Positions 47,850 through 56,984 of a stretch of 64,000 bases of DNA are shown here, piece by piece (the stretch's first letter is position 1; every line of letters starts with the position of its first letter). Location: positions 153,881,238-153,945,237 of the forward strand of contig NC_092859.1 in the NCBI RefSeq assembly GCF_032062135.1, in the 5' to 3' direction. The DNA comes from Pyxicephalus adspersus. Taxonomy: Eukaryota; Chordata; Amphibia; Anura; Pyxicephalidae. The translations under genes and the position numbers were made by a program. The notes beneath the pieces are model-generated. The model was not told where the DNA came from. It did not search any database and saw only the letters and a program-made list of their open reading frames with translations.

Positions 47850-50393
47850 ATGACTTCCTCACTCATACGCACACGCACGGCTCCAAGACTTTTCCAGTGC
47901 TGCCCTGACTCTCTGGAATGGTCTTCCTTGTCCTATTCGGCTTGCTCCTACTTTCTGCTCATTTATTAGAGCTCTTAAAACCCAACGCTTCAACCTCACC
48001 TATCCGCCTCCTTCAGTCTCCTAAACCCTCACTACTCACTGCTACTCGATATGCCCCCTCCTATTGTGTGATACTTCCCCCACCTCATAGATTGTAAGCT
48101 CTTCAGGGCAGGGTCCTCTTTTCCGGCTGTGTCACTGTCTGTATCGGTTTGTCATTTACAACCCCTATTTAATGTACAGTGCTGGGTAACATGTTGGCGC
48201 TAAATAAATCTGGTTTATTCATATTATTAATAATAATAATAATAATAGTATGTACCAATTATCCAAAATTATCATCTGCAACAACAATTTATCAGTTTTA
48301 GATATACTTACTAAATGAAGGGGCTGCTTTGTCTCACTGTGCAGCAGCACAACAAACATTTGCATCCCCACCCAGCCTCCTTCCAGATTTTGGACCTTCA
48401 GACATCTTGAATGGCCGGCCTGAATGACGAAAACCCTGAACATGCGCTTGGGAGTTCATTCAGTCCCGACAGCTTCGGGTGATGGTGGGTCTGAATAAAC
48501 TATACTGTGATACTTCCACTTTATAACCTAGAGCTAAGCAGGGGATTTTTAGTAGCTCAATAGGAGTAGTAACTCACTGCAAATCAAATACATATATTAC
48601 TTCAGCGCATTCAACTCCATCAAATACTTATGAATAAAGGCCACATCCCATTATTTCATAACGTTGAAGAAAAAAAAGAAAACTTTTCAAAAATACCAGA
48701 GACTTTAGAGGCATACAAATAACTTACTAAAAACAAAGCACCTTTTTTTTTTTTTTTTTTTTAAAAAAAGCAAAACAATTAACATTTTAAATTCAATTCA
48801 TTTACATAAAATTTATATAAAAAAAGAAAAGAAAAAACAATAAAAAAGACAATAGTGCATATTAAAAAACATCAAGCATTTGGTAGTCTACATTAGTGTT
48901 TGTGGACCTTGCATGACATATGCAGCTAACTTTTGAATAAAGCAGAACTAAACCCAGAATAAAAAAAAACAAAAACAAAATTTACCTTTATGATCCACAG
49001 ATCCGTCTATCCATCAGCAACTTTCTTCCATTGGGTCCCGCATCGTCCCGGTATCTGTCTTCGACCCAGCGCAGAAGAAGCGCTGCCATCTTTTTTGGCG
49101 TTCTTTTTTCTACGTCACCAGATTTCGCAATGCGAAGGCTCAAGATTGGGTTATGTAGATGGGAAAAATGATTGCTGATCTCACTGCGCATGCGTGAGAT
49201 GGGCAATTTTTTACTTCCATTAAAGAAAGGATTCCTCCAAAACCTTCCCAGGATGTGTGACATAGGTATCCCTGCGCTCCCATTCTGTCTTGATCACCAC
49301 AGCAGAAGGAGCTCTTTCTTTAATGGAAGAAAAAAAAATTGCCGATCTCATGCATGCGCAGTGAGATCAACAAACTTTTCCCCATCTACATCACCCTATC
49401 TAGTGCCTGCGCCGGGCAGAAGACGACGCGGGACCCACACAAAGAAACTTTCCATCGCATTAATGGATCTTCTGGATTAAAGGCAAGTGTGCGTTTTTTT
49501 GTTTTTACTTTTAAGTTTAGTTCAACTTTTACCTCAATGCCCCATGTATTTGCATTATGTGTCCGAGTACCACCTTTCTTACCTTCGGACATGACGTAGA
49601 AATGCTCTGTGAACTGTTCGGAGAGGATGTCGTCGCTGGCGAAAGCAGCCAGGCAGGTGTAGTAATGTACACATTTGTCCTGGATCTCTGTCTTAGATGC
49701 GGCTGCTTTGGACTCACATGAACACTGGAAGAGGTGCCCCACTCCTTTCTGTAGGCCTTCCCTCCGTGTTAGATATACGTGAAGGTAACCAAGACTGTTC
49801 TGCTGGGTGATCTTACAACGTACTACAAAGATAGATTTGGTCACCTTCTGAACCATTGGCCCCAAGCTCTCATTAGCAAGCTCCCAGATGTCCTGCTTGA
49901 TTTCTGCCGGGATTTGCATGGCATTTAAGACTGAACTTTTCAACTGGAGCGCCTCTGCTTCAACCTGGCAGTTTAATGCCATCTTAATGTGCTGGCACTG
50001 ATTCTCTACCACCCCTCGAGCTGCGGCTTTAAGACACCCGGGGGCAAAACATCGTCCTGAGCTAATGTGAGTGATTATCGTGCCTTCGGCGGTCTGGATC
50101 GTGGTCTCAGAAATTCCCAATACCACCAGACATCTGTGGTCTGGTCCTTTGTCCCTCTGTTTGACGGAGAAGATCTGCATGTCGGAACCGGTGAGCAGCT
50201 TCACGGCATCTTTAGTTGGCTGTTTGACGTCTCGACAGCGAAATACAGTTCCGCAGCTCTTATTCTTGCAGCTCAGGCCCCGAGTTCCGTTATATGTACC
50301 GCAGTGAGGGCACTTACGTACACCTCGCAGTGTCGGTTTTCCCAAGTTGGAGAGGAAATCTGGAACTTTTGGCTTGGCAGTATTGGGTTCCAT
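35979..50393 (-). CDS. C2orf42: C2orf42 homologue, uncharacterised zinc-binding-type protein
   Basis: Function is not established in any species I know. Eight coding exons on the minus strand (49583-50393, 44696-44821, 43322-43414, 42133-42237, 39211-39318, 38588-38688, 37333-37492, 35979-36190) have matching phases and give 571 aa, close to the human protein as I recall it (about 574). Residues 25-50 hold a zinc-ribbon-like set (C28, C31, C42, C47). C115-C120-C133-H135 and C224-C226-C241-H243 are further Cys/His sets, the last being SWIM-like (CxC...CxH). The C-terminal third has [52 protein letters not shown] and [14 protein letters not shown], all very close to human. The middle (about 275-345) is the least conserved and Lys/Ser-rich. 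Start ATG (minus) at 50391-50393. Upstream neighbour on the same strand is TIA1, as in human. Confidence 0.95.
37333..37492 (-). CDS. C2orf42: C2orf42 coding exon 7
   Basis: 160 bp encoding [20 protein letters not shown] to [11 protein letters not shown]. Acceptor CTTTACAG, donor CG|GTCAGT (a slightly weak GT donor). One residue shorter than human at EKQPIRPL. Confidence 0.94.
37844..38141 (+). mobile_element. MITE family M, copy 1 (in C2orf42 intron)
   Basis: Ends CCTACAAACACACGTCAG and GAACGTGTGTATGCACGCAG are inverted relatives of one terminus. The inner blocks TCTCGTCCGATAATCGCCTC and AAAGATCCTTTCCAATGAC recur at 51379-51710, 52331-52626 (inverted) and 52648-52883. Confidence 0.72.
38588..38688 (-). 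CDS. C2orf42: C2orf42 coding exon 6
   Basis: 101 bp encoding [17 protein letters not shown] to KQIFDTPE. Acceptor TGTTTTACAG, donor GAG|GTAAGT; leaves in phase 0. Confidence 0.94.
39211..39318 (-). CDS. C2orf42: C2orf42 coding exon 5
   Basis: 108 bp encoding [19 protein letters not shown] to RLPNCTT. Acceptor TTCTCTGCAG, donor ACAG|GTACGT. Confidence 0.94.
39393..39777 (+). mobile_element. tRNA-headed SINE, nearly full length, with (ATT)n tail
   Basis: Begins inside the head (AGGATAGCACTCTGGCC, then CCCAGATTCAAATCTC as the B-box region). The middle has CATGGAGTTTGCAGGTTCTC and GCGTGGGTTTCCTCTGGG; the tail has TTAGATTGTGAGCTGC and TACAGCACTATGTAATATG. ATT/AAT repeats follow. Confidence 0.78.
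40455..40520 (-). mobile_element. CR1/L2-like LINE 3' tail fragment
   Basis: Reads ATTAAACAGGATTTTTATAG, then GCAGCGCTGTACATTAAATA, the reverse complement of the family terminus. Confidence 0.75.
40715..41375 (+). mobile_element. CR1/L2-like LINE 3' part with RT C-terminal domain
   Basis: Frames read [14 protein letters not shown], then [20 protein letters not shown] plus [17 protein letters not shown], then NAAARRSS and the tail. These are the thumb/C-terminal blocks of CR1/L2-clade reverse transcriptases. At least two frameshifts occur. The 3' tail ends in GGCGCTATATAAATCCTG and (ATT/AAT)n. Confidence 0.87.
42133..42237 (-). CDS. C2orf42: C2orf42 coding exon 4
   Basis: 105 bp encoding [20 protein letters not shown] and [14 protein letters not shown]. 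Acceptor CTTTCTTCAG, donor GATG|GTGAGT. Confidence 0.94.
42460..43010. repeat. Dispersed palindromic repeat R, copy 1
   Basis: Shares CTCCTTCTGCCGCGGCGATC-type blocks, TTAAAGAAAGGGCTCCTTC, ACCTACGTCGCGCATCC and TCTCACTGCGCAAGC with copies at 48935-49531 and 59079-59600. Inner segments occur in both orientations. The edges are estimates. Confidence 0.65.
43125..43220 (-). mobile_element. hAT-like MITE (family H), fragment
   Basis: Reads TACTGTGAGCTGTGGATAT, AGACTTGAAAGGTATTTCAA and GGGTACTGCCATGTTA, the reverse of the family's left part. Confidence 0.6.
43322..43414 (-). CDS. C2orf42: C2orf42 coding exon 3
   Basis: 93 bp encoding [20 protein letters not shown] to NSSAKRP, part of the poorly conserved basic middle. 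Acceptor CGATTTAAG, donor CAG|GTACAC. The call rests on phase fit and position. Confidence 0.82.
43848..44036 (+). mobile_element. hAT-like MITE (family H), 3' part
   Basis: Has ATTGCTGGCCATTGGGAAG, AATGTCACCCTTAGAGATAG and the right terminus GGTTGAAAAACACTG. Confidence 0.72.
44399..44625. repeat. Palindromic MITE, family P, complete copy
   Basis: Left arm CGGGATTTAAATAAAG and CAGCAAACCTGGAATAG; right arm AAATCCATTCCAGGTTTGCT and GAGCTTTAATAAATCAGG. The centre is near 44515 (TTTGCTAACAAATAGCAAA). Confidence 0.85.
44696..44821 (-). CDS. C2orf42: C2orf42 coding exon 2
   Basis: 126 bp encoding [19 protein letters not shown] to RKEDSP. The LKEI start matches human. Acceptor AATCACACAG, donor CCAG|GTGAAA. 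Confidence 0.88.
45036..46603. other. Intron stretch with no recognised feature
   Basis: Part of the long C2orf42 intron between coding exons 1 and 2. No repeat family is clearly recognised and no exon is seen. Confidence 0.45.
46604..46868 (+). mobile_element. hAT-like MITE (family H)
   Basis: Reads CAACTTTTTAACATGAGGGA, AGCTTTCAGGTCTCAGGGAA, GAATGTCACCCTTACAGATA and GGAACCCTGGTTGGGAAAC. Confidence 0.75.
47340..47613 (+). mobile_element. hAT-like MITE (family H)
   Basis: Reads GACATGGGGGGAATCC, TTTAGGTCTTCAGGTAACCC, GTCACCCTTACAGATAG and GGTTAAGAAACACTG. Confidence 0.77.
47690..48245 (+). mobile_element. CR1/L2-like LINE 3' part with expanded (CTA)n
   Basis: The RT C-terminus reads [19 protein letters not shown] in one frame. 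The typical tail follows (TAGATTGTAAGCTCTTCAGG; GGCGCTAAATAAATCTGG; AATAATAAT). At 47816-47849 the normal CTACTAATGAC of this family is expanded to about eleven CTA units. Confidence 0.82.
48935..49531. repeat. Dispersed palindromic repeat R, copy 2
   Basis: Ends AAAGCAGAACTAAACCC and TTAAGTTTAGTTCAACTTTT are inverted. Inside, CACTGCGCATGCGTGAG, AATTTTTTACTTCCATTAA and TTCCCAGGATGTGTGACATA pair with later blocks in reverse. It ends only about 50 bp downstream of the C2orf42 exon 1 donor. Confidence 0.7.
49583..50393 (-). CDS. C2orf42: C2orf42 coding exon 1 (largest)
   Basis: 811 bp giving 270 residues plus one base: [20 protein letters not shown], the zinc-ribbon [15 protein letters not shown], and the SWIM-like set near the end, finishing VMSEG across the junction. 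The donor is GAAG|GTAAGA. The same exon carries 13 nt of 5'UTR (50394-50406) after acceptor TTTTTTTAG. Confidence 0.96.
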
Positions 50394-50475
50394 GATTGCT
50401 TAGGCCCTAAAAAAACAATGAAAAGGTTAGACAGGATGTTTGAAAACAAAGCAGATCAAGTTCTGTTGTTATTAA

Positions 50476-50481
<6 letters not shown>

Positions 50482-50506
<25 letters not shown>

Positions 50507-51010
50507 AAACTGGATTTATATAGCGCCAACATATTAGGTAGGGCTGTACAATAAATAGGTGTTGCAAATGAAAAAAAGATACAGACAGTGACACAGGAGA
50601 AGGGGAGGACCCTGCCCCAAAGAGCTTACAATCTAAGGGGGGCAGAAGGGAGTGGATATGGAATGGTGGGAAGCAGTGAGGGTTTAAGAGACAGAAGAAG
50701 ACGGGTAGGTGAGGTTGAAGCATTGGGTTATGAGGGCTCTTTTTAATGAGCAGAAAGTAATGAGCAAGCTGAATAGGACGAGGAAGACCATTCCAGAGAG
50801 TCGGGGCAGCTCTAGAAGTCTTGGAGCCGTGCGTGTGATGAGGTTATGAGTGAGGAAGTCATTAGTAGGTCACTGGAGGAGCGGAGAGAGGGTTAGGTCA
50901 AAAAGGTAAGTGGGACAAGAACTGTGGAGGGATTTGAATGCAAAGCAGTTTGAATTTCATTCTAAGGTGAAAGGGAAGCCAATGAAGTGAATTACAAAGA
51001 GAGGCAGCAG
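50482..51010 (-). mobile_element. CR1/L2-like LINE 3' end, antisense
   Basis: (TTA)n at 50482-50505, ACTGGATTTATATAGCGCC, TTACAATCTAAGGGGGGCAG, and the RT C-terminus on the minus strand (about 50760-50820). Located directly upstream of C2orf42 coding exon 1, in its 5'UTR intron. Confidence 0.82.
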
Positions 51011-51378
51011 AAGAGGAGCAGTATGTTCTATGCAATCTCCCCCAACTTCTTGAGAATGAAGTGTTCATTGCCCAGACTAATTCCTACCCATCAGGATATT
51101 TAGCCATTTAACACCTCTAAAACCTAGGTTGAGATATCTTGAAAGGTGGATTGAATCTGGGTGCTAGAATGATTTCAGAAAGTCATGTTCAGCACCTGGC
51201 TGCCCCCTCCCAGCAGCTATGACCTGCCTGCAGTGCATAGAGAAGCTAAGACACCCAGTAATGACATCACTGGATTTATTACAAGGTATATTATGAGAAA
51301 AGAAAGGTTTTACTGAATTTTAATAAAATGTTGATGTTGTTTAAAAAATTAAAGCTGAGATAACATAGACATGTCTTA

Positions 51379-51710
51379 GGCTACGCACACACGTCCAATG
51401 GCTCTCGTCCGATAATTGGCTCAGGGACAATATCGGATGAGAATCTAGCATGTGTACAGTGCTCGTCATCCATCGCCTGAATGGCCGTCCTGGTGGATCC
51501 ACAGACGATGGACGGCGAACAATCTTTATTAAAGCGAAGGGAGAGAGCGCACAGCAGGGTGCCGCTCCTTCATTCTTCCCCTCCCCTCTCCATAGAGCAG
51601 AACGGTGCTGTATGTACTGCCCTCATTCATGCATCGTGTAGTCCTTAGTTGCTGGAAAGGATTGTGAAAGATCCTTTCCAATGACAAATATTGCACGTGT
51701 GTATGTAGCT
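51379..51710 (+). mobile_element. MITE family M, copy 2
   Basis: Ends GGCTACGCACACACGT and ACGTGTGTATGTAGCT are inverted repeats. Inner blocks match copy 1 (37844-38141). Confidence 0.78.
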
Positions 51711-51715
51711 TATGC

Positions 51716-51930
51716 TCAGGGTTCCTCAACCAAGGTTCCTTCAGAGATTGCTGGGGGTTCCATAATCAATGTCAGTTTAAGTGACACCAGTAACATTCTT
51801 CCCACTGACCAGCATGGTAAGAGGAATTCTTCCCACTGACCACTACACTAACGTACTGCCACCTGTGGATATAATAATTATAGGAAGACCTGAAAGTTAT
51901 TTCAAGGGTTTCCCCATGTTACGAAATCCT
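51716..51930 (-). mobile_element. hAT-like MITE (family H), antisense
   Basis: Reads CAGGGTTCCTCAACCAAGGT, GGGGGTTCCATAATCAATGT, then AGACCTGAAAGTTATTTCAA and GTTTCCCCATGTTACGA. Confidence 0.75.
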
Positions 51931-51931
51931 G

Positions 51932-52070
51932 TCTTAGATTGTAAGCTCTTCAGGGCAGGTCCTCTCCTCCTCCAGTGTCAGTGTCTGTGTCATTTGCAAC
52001 CCCCATTTAATGTACAGCTCTGCGTAATATGTTGGCGCTATATAAATACAGTTTATGAATAACAATAATG
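51932..52070 (+). mobile_element. CR1/L2-like LINE 3' tail
   Basis: TTAGATTGTAAGCTCTTCAG, GTCATTTGCAACCCCCATTT, ACAGCTCTGCGTAATATGTT and GGCGCTATATAAATACAG. Confidence 0.82.
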
Positions 52071-52330
52071 TTGCATGTCCTATATTACATTGTAACAGAG
52101 CATAAAGGGGTATGTTTATAAAGCAGCACATCTGACATTCACAGGAACATTCCCTGGTAGAGAATCTTCAAGGTTTATGTGTTTCAATACCAATAACGTA
52201 TTCCCCAACAAAGAATATTTCAGTGAATGTCAGATTCACTGCTTTTTAAAAATAGACCCTACAGAGCCAGACATTTCCACTTCCATAGCACAGCTTATAT
52301 CACATGCACAAATGATGCAGAACATACTGC

Positions 52331-52626
52331 TAGGTACACACGTGCAATAAATGTCTTTAGAAAGAATCTTTCACAATCCTTTACAACAACAAAATACTGC
52401 ACGGTGCATGAACGAGGGCTGTACATACAGCGCCATTATGCTCTATGAAGAGGGGGAGAACGATGAAGCGGCACCCCGCTGCGCTCTCTCCACTTCACTT
52501 CCATTAAGATTGTTTATCCGTGGATCCACCAGGACAATGAGCGCTGTACACACGCCAGATTCTTGTCTGATCTCAGTCCTGAGGCGATTATTGGACAAGA
52601 ATCAGTTGAGGTGTGTATGTAGCCTA
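52331..52626 (-). mobile_element. MITE family M, copy 3 (inverted)
   Basis: Starts TAGGTACACACGTGCAATAA and ends GGTGTGTATGTAGCCTA, opposite in orientation to copy 2. Confidence 0.75.
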
Positions 52627-52647
52627 GGACTTTGTACATCCGTGAGA

Positions 52648-52883
52648 TGATTCTCAGATAATACGAATAGTCTCAGGTGGGAATCTGACGTGTACAGAAG
52701 TTACCTGACGTCGTTCACTGATCCGTCCTGAAGACCAAGTCAATAGAAGGGAGAGCAGCGGGGTGCCAGTCACTCGTTCTCCCCTCTTTAAAGAACAGAA
52801 GCCTGTTGTGTGTACAGCGCTCGTTCCTTTGTCTGTCACATGGAAATGATCACGAAAAATCCAGCAACAAAAATTGCAGCCTG
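52648..52883 (+). mobile_element. MITE family M, copy 4 (degraded)
   Basis: Has GTCTCAGGTGGGAATCTGAC, AGCAGCGGGGTGCCAG and TGTGTACAGCGCTCGTTC. The termini are poor. Confidence 0.6.
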
Positions 52884-54100
52884 ATATATCGATTTAGAAT
52901 TTGTCAATACACCAGAACAAGTTGATTTTCCTGTTCCATTAACCACTTAATGGAATCAACAACAAGCCAATACTTTATTTCTACTAAAAGAGATCGATAT
53001 TGGGTGTAAAAACAAAAGACCATTGATTGGCCAGGTTACAGAATCTCCGTCCTTCATACAAGTTACTGACGCATTTTGGAGCATTTCAATCTATTTTGGG
53101 AGTGTCGGCACATACACTGATCAATTACAAGGAGCCGATGACCTGACCGTGCGCTGACCGATGGTAGGTGGTGGCACAAACAACCAATGATTGGCATTTC
53201 AACTGAAGAAGTTTAAGGAAATGGATTGAGTTAAAGTCAATTTATGGTGGGTTAACTCTGCAGAGTCAGAGGAAATTATTTTTGTGATTGTTCTGGTGAC
53301 AGATCAATGAGAGTGCACACAGTCCTGTTTTGTTACATGGAGAGCGGAAGAGGGAGTACGAGCAAGTGGCACCCCACTGTGCCCGCCTACATAGGAATAA
53401 ACAGCAGTTGTTCATCAATCAACCTTTCAGTAATCACCCAAAAACAGCCGGTGGTTACTTCAAAGTGCTGCACCCAGCTAAACAGGGCTGGGGAGAACAC
53501 CAGTTCTGAGGTACATGCTCCAGGGTACATAGGCTGTTTACTATGGGGAGACTTCCCCTCATTTCCTGTTACATCTTCAGGAGAGGAAGTGAAGGAAATT
53601 CTCCTTAGCAGGATACAAAGGATAAACCTAACCGGGCTTTTACCCTTCTCTGCCATTGTTTGGCTGATCATACACACAAGACTGACATTTGAAGTGAATG
53701 GATCATTGCAAGGAAATGCAATTTATAAATATATATGTGACCACTGATAATACAATGTATGATATAGGTAGGAGTCTACAGGTAGAATGCAGAGCTGTAA
53801 AACAGACGCTGCAAGACATTCCCTGACAATGCTGCCCTGCAGCCGGCATTTATAAATTTTTTAATAAGGATTAATTAAGGTCTGGATAACATGCTCTATA
53901 CTGAGAAATCAGACAGCAACCAATCACAATCCACCTTTTAAGAGTCTTCCTGCAATAAGGAGAAATGTGATTGGCTGCCCTTGCACTGTGCTGTATATAT
54001 GGTTAGTATAAGGTTATATAGGTGATGAATGCAGCCTCAAAGGGAAGCTTTCCTCACAGCTTTCCAGCAATCCCTTACCTATAGCCCACCCATCACCACC
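52884..54100. other. 5' intron of C2orf42 with no recognised feature
   Basis: No exon or repeat family is clear. Open frames up to 146 aa are not supported by any motif. Confidence 0.4.
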
Positions 54101-54138
54101 TCCTGTCTCCCTACACTCCCAGGACAGCTATACCCTGC

Positions 54139-54153
54139 TGACGTCACTTCCGG
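54139..54153 (+). promoter_or_regulatory. CRE and ETS-type sites
   Basis: TGACGTCA (54139-54146) is a perfect palindromic CRE, followed directly by CTTCCGG (54147-54153), an ETS-family site. Both are typical of housekeeping promoters. They lie within the predicted first intron of C2orf42, about 115 bp past the donor. Confidence 0.5.
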
Positions 54154-54267
54154 CTTTCACTCACTGCACGGAGGACGTGGCCATCTCCCCCTTTATAATG
54201 CAGCCGCAATAAAGCCGGCCCCTCCGCGGTGCTCCCATGTAAGCTCCCCTCCTCCTTTTTCCCTTAC

Positions 54268-54400
54268 CTATAACGGGAGTGCAGCTCGGGGGCCCCCAAC
54301 TCCACGTCCGGGCCCTCGCCTCACACCCTTCTCCGGAGCGTCTTACAAACGCTGCGATCTCTGTAACAAAGAGGGTGATTGAGCGGTTCGGGTCACGTGA
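54268..54400 (-). other. C2orf42: Probable non-coding first exon of C2orf42
   Basis: The minus strand gives CCCGTTATAG|GTAAGGG with a good donor at 54267/54268 in GC-rich, CpG-containing sequence upstream of the coding exon. The acceptor at 50407-50408 precedes the ATG by 13 nt, so at least one upstream non-coding exon must exist. The upper limit (start site) is a guess. Confidence 0.4.
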
Positions 54401-54436
54401 CGTTCGGCGCCGCGAGGGGCTGACGGGAAATGTAGT
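54393..54436 (-). promoter_or_regulatory. C2orf42: Probable C2orf42 promoter core (E-box and ZNF143-type site)
   Basis: TCACGTGAC at 54393-54401 is a palindromic USF/TFE-type E-box. On the minus strand 54425-54436 reads ACTACATTTCCC, matching the ZNF143/SBS core ACTACAnnTCCC. Both sit just upstream of the predicted first exon, in CpG-rich sequence (TTCGGCGCCGCGAG). Confidence 0.5.
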
Positions 54437-54599
54437 TTTCTGCTTGTGTGGCGCCTAACTGCAGAGGTAGAATGAGATGTCCCGGCATGCCCCGGGGCGC
54501 CGGAGGTGAAGAGGCCTTGCGCTGTTGTACTGTGTGAGGACTGGTTGCTAGGGACAGGGTCCTTAGCAACACAAGACCACCTCCCAAAATGTACACCCC

Positions 54600-54652
54600 C
54601 TATTATTTAATGTACAGCACCGCTTAATATGTTGGTGCTTTATAAATTAAAG
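54600..54652 (+). mobile_element. CR1/L2-like LINE tail fragment
   Basis: TTTAATGTACAGCACCGC and TAATATGTTGGTGCTTTATA match the last 50 bp of the L2-like tail. Confidence 0.65.
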
Positions 54653-55890
54653 GTAAAAAGAATACATTACATGTAAATAAACAAAAAATTACTGGGGTGC
54701 ATTTTTTGTGAATGCCATGACAAGGCAGCACCTTGCATACCATGGTAACTCTTTACGTTGCTCTGCACCAGAATCAAAAATACATTTCTGTTTATGTTTT
54801 TGTGTGTCCGGCGGCTGATTCATTAGAATTGGTTTCCCCAATACCATGCACCAAGGCATGATCCAAATGGACCCGAAAGCTGCATTCACATATCCGCAAG
54901 CGTTACTGCAGCATGCATGCCAGGTGTTAGCATAATATGGCGCTATTGAAAGCACCCCAAGCACTTCTCAAGCAAAATGCATTCCATCACGTTTGCACAT
55001 TGTGCACAAAAAATGGAGCAGATCTGATTTTTTTGGACTTTTGACGTGAATGGGCTGTCTGGGGCAATGCACAGTGACAATGGAAGTTCTGTAAATGTAA
55101 GTATCCCCCACGGCATGATACCTTCATCTTGCCCTACACAGCTTTGCTTCCATAAATGACCTTGGTCTATTTCATTCCTACAGGAAGGGATGTGCTCTGC
55201 AAGACCCGCCATGAGTATGGCTGCCAATAGGAATAAATAGGGCTGTGGTGTGCAAGGTGAAGATGACCCACAGCATCCTTGCTGCCCTGGTGGAATGTAA
55301 TAATTCACCACAGGTCTGAAATGGCTTATTGGTACTGAATCTTCAAATTCCTACAAATTATCCTTTGCATAACCAAGAACTATGCGGTTCTGGGAGTAGA
55401 AAAATCTCACAGCATCCCCTGCCGCTGTGTCTCAAGCACACATTACATAATCTCCTACATACTATGGTATTTGCATTTATACACAATGCTGCTGCAGACA
55501 CCATATGGAGCCAGGGGCTGTTTGAAATCCTTAGCAATGCAAAGGACTGACTGTGCTAAACAGGTTTAGAATGGTCACCAAAAAAATTGAAAATCTGCTC
55601 ACCTGCATTTGAAATAAATACTGAATACAAAAGAACTAATTAGGGGCCTGCAAACCCCAAAGAGATGGTGGTCTGTGGTGCAGGGCCTAGGAAGCAATCG
55701 CCTTGATTGGTGACAAACAGAAATTAGTTACTTCAGGGAATAGATTTGTACAATAAAAATGACCTGGTAATCCCCTCTAGAAATAAACCCTGAATGGGTA
55801 CAGCAAACACAACTGCAGACATTTGCAAGAGGCTGTGGCTTACCCAAAGGAAGTGCATGTGAAATGAGCTCCTACGTGGGGGATATGGAG
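54653..55890. other. Spacer between C2orf42 promoter and TIA1, no recognised feature
   Basis: No exon, RNA gene or repeat is recognised. Confidence 0.45.
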
Positions 55891-56076
55891 CCAGATTTAT
55901 TAAAGCTCTCAAAAACAGGAGGATAGGAAATCGTCCCATGGTAGTCTAACAGTCATTAGTTAGCAAATGTTTACAATCCAGGACCAGCTCCATTTTAAAT
56001 TTGCTGGATTAACCAGGCTTACTCAGGATAGTCTATCTTCTCCAGCCCCGGAGAGCTTTGATAAATCAGGGCCATG
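55891..56076. repeat. Palindromic MITE, family P, copy
   Basis: Left arm CCAGATTTATTAAAGCTCTC; right arm AATTTGCTGGATTAACCAGG and GAGAGCTTTGATAAATCAGG. The left half is partly deleted. Confidence 0.72.
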
Positions 56077-56975
56077 GCGTCAAATATGGAAGTGAAAGGA
56101 TGAGACAACCTAGGGCAAGAGGCCTCAAGACAACCTATTACCTGCACGAATAAGGAAGCTTTGCAGGAAAGGCTCCAATAATTGTATAGGGGCTGATGAG
56201 GTGTCCAAGCCAGGAATTGTACCATGTGACAGGGCCATCACAGGCTGGATTTGGTGATTTGGGAAGACCATTGAACCGTTGGCTGCTGAAATTAATATTT
56301 TTTTTAGGTAGTCTGGTGTGACACAGCAAAGTCTTAATTCAAGAGTCTTAAGTCAGCACTTCTGGAGACCCCCTCAACTTTTAACACACTAAGGACCCTT
56401 TTCCACTTTTGCATTATAAGACAATGCATTGCATTTGTTAAAATCTTGCTAGCATGTGTGTGTTTTCTAACACAAAAGTTGTTAAAGGGCCCCTAAATAG
56501 GCTGAGCTTGCCTGGCAAAGGCAAGGTTTGGGCTGTGCCCTTTAGGCATGCACAACTCCTAGAGGTGAGAGCTATTCCACATTCATATAGGAATGAATAA
56601 AACTCTGGGGAAAAGGTTTTTGTTTCTTTACCCAATGTGATTGATAGCGCATTCTTAATTGCAGACTAATAGAAGAAATGCATAAATAAATTACACTGCT
56701 ACCAGGGTCCTGGCTGGCCCATTCCATGTCACTCACTCCACTGCTTTGAGTTTCTTGCCCTTACCACATTCAAATCAGTCCGATGTTGTGCACATGGTGG
56801 TCATTCCCTTTAATTCTTGAAGTTTTTGCTTAAAAAAGAGACACAAGAAAAACCACAGCAGTCTCGTTCATTAAGAATTTATCACATTTTGAAATTATTT
56901 TGTTACACAGGAATATAACAGTTCATTCCTGTTTCCACATCATTGTTTTGATCACAGAAGATAAAAATCCTTGAG
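56077..56975. other. Downstream flank of TIA1, no recognised feature
   Basis: Unremarkable sequence below the predicted polyA site of TIA1. Confidence 0.4.
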
Positions 56976-56984
56976 AAACAAATC

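Noticed and set aside
53307..53747. 146-aa open frame in the C2orf42 5' intron
   Set aside because: No recognisable domain, no promoter and no matching splice sites.
54029..54382. 117-aa open frame across the CpG-rich region
   Set aside because: It overlaps the predicted C2orf42 first exon and promoter and shows no domain or splice support; GC-rich sequence has few stops.
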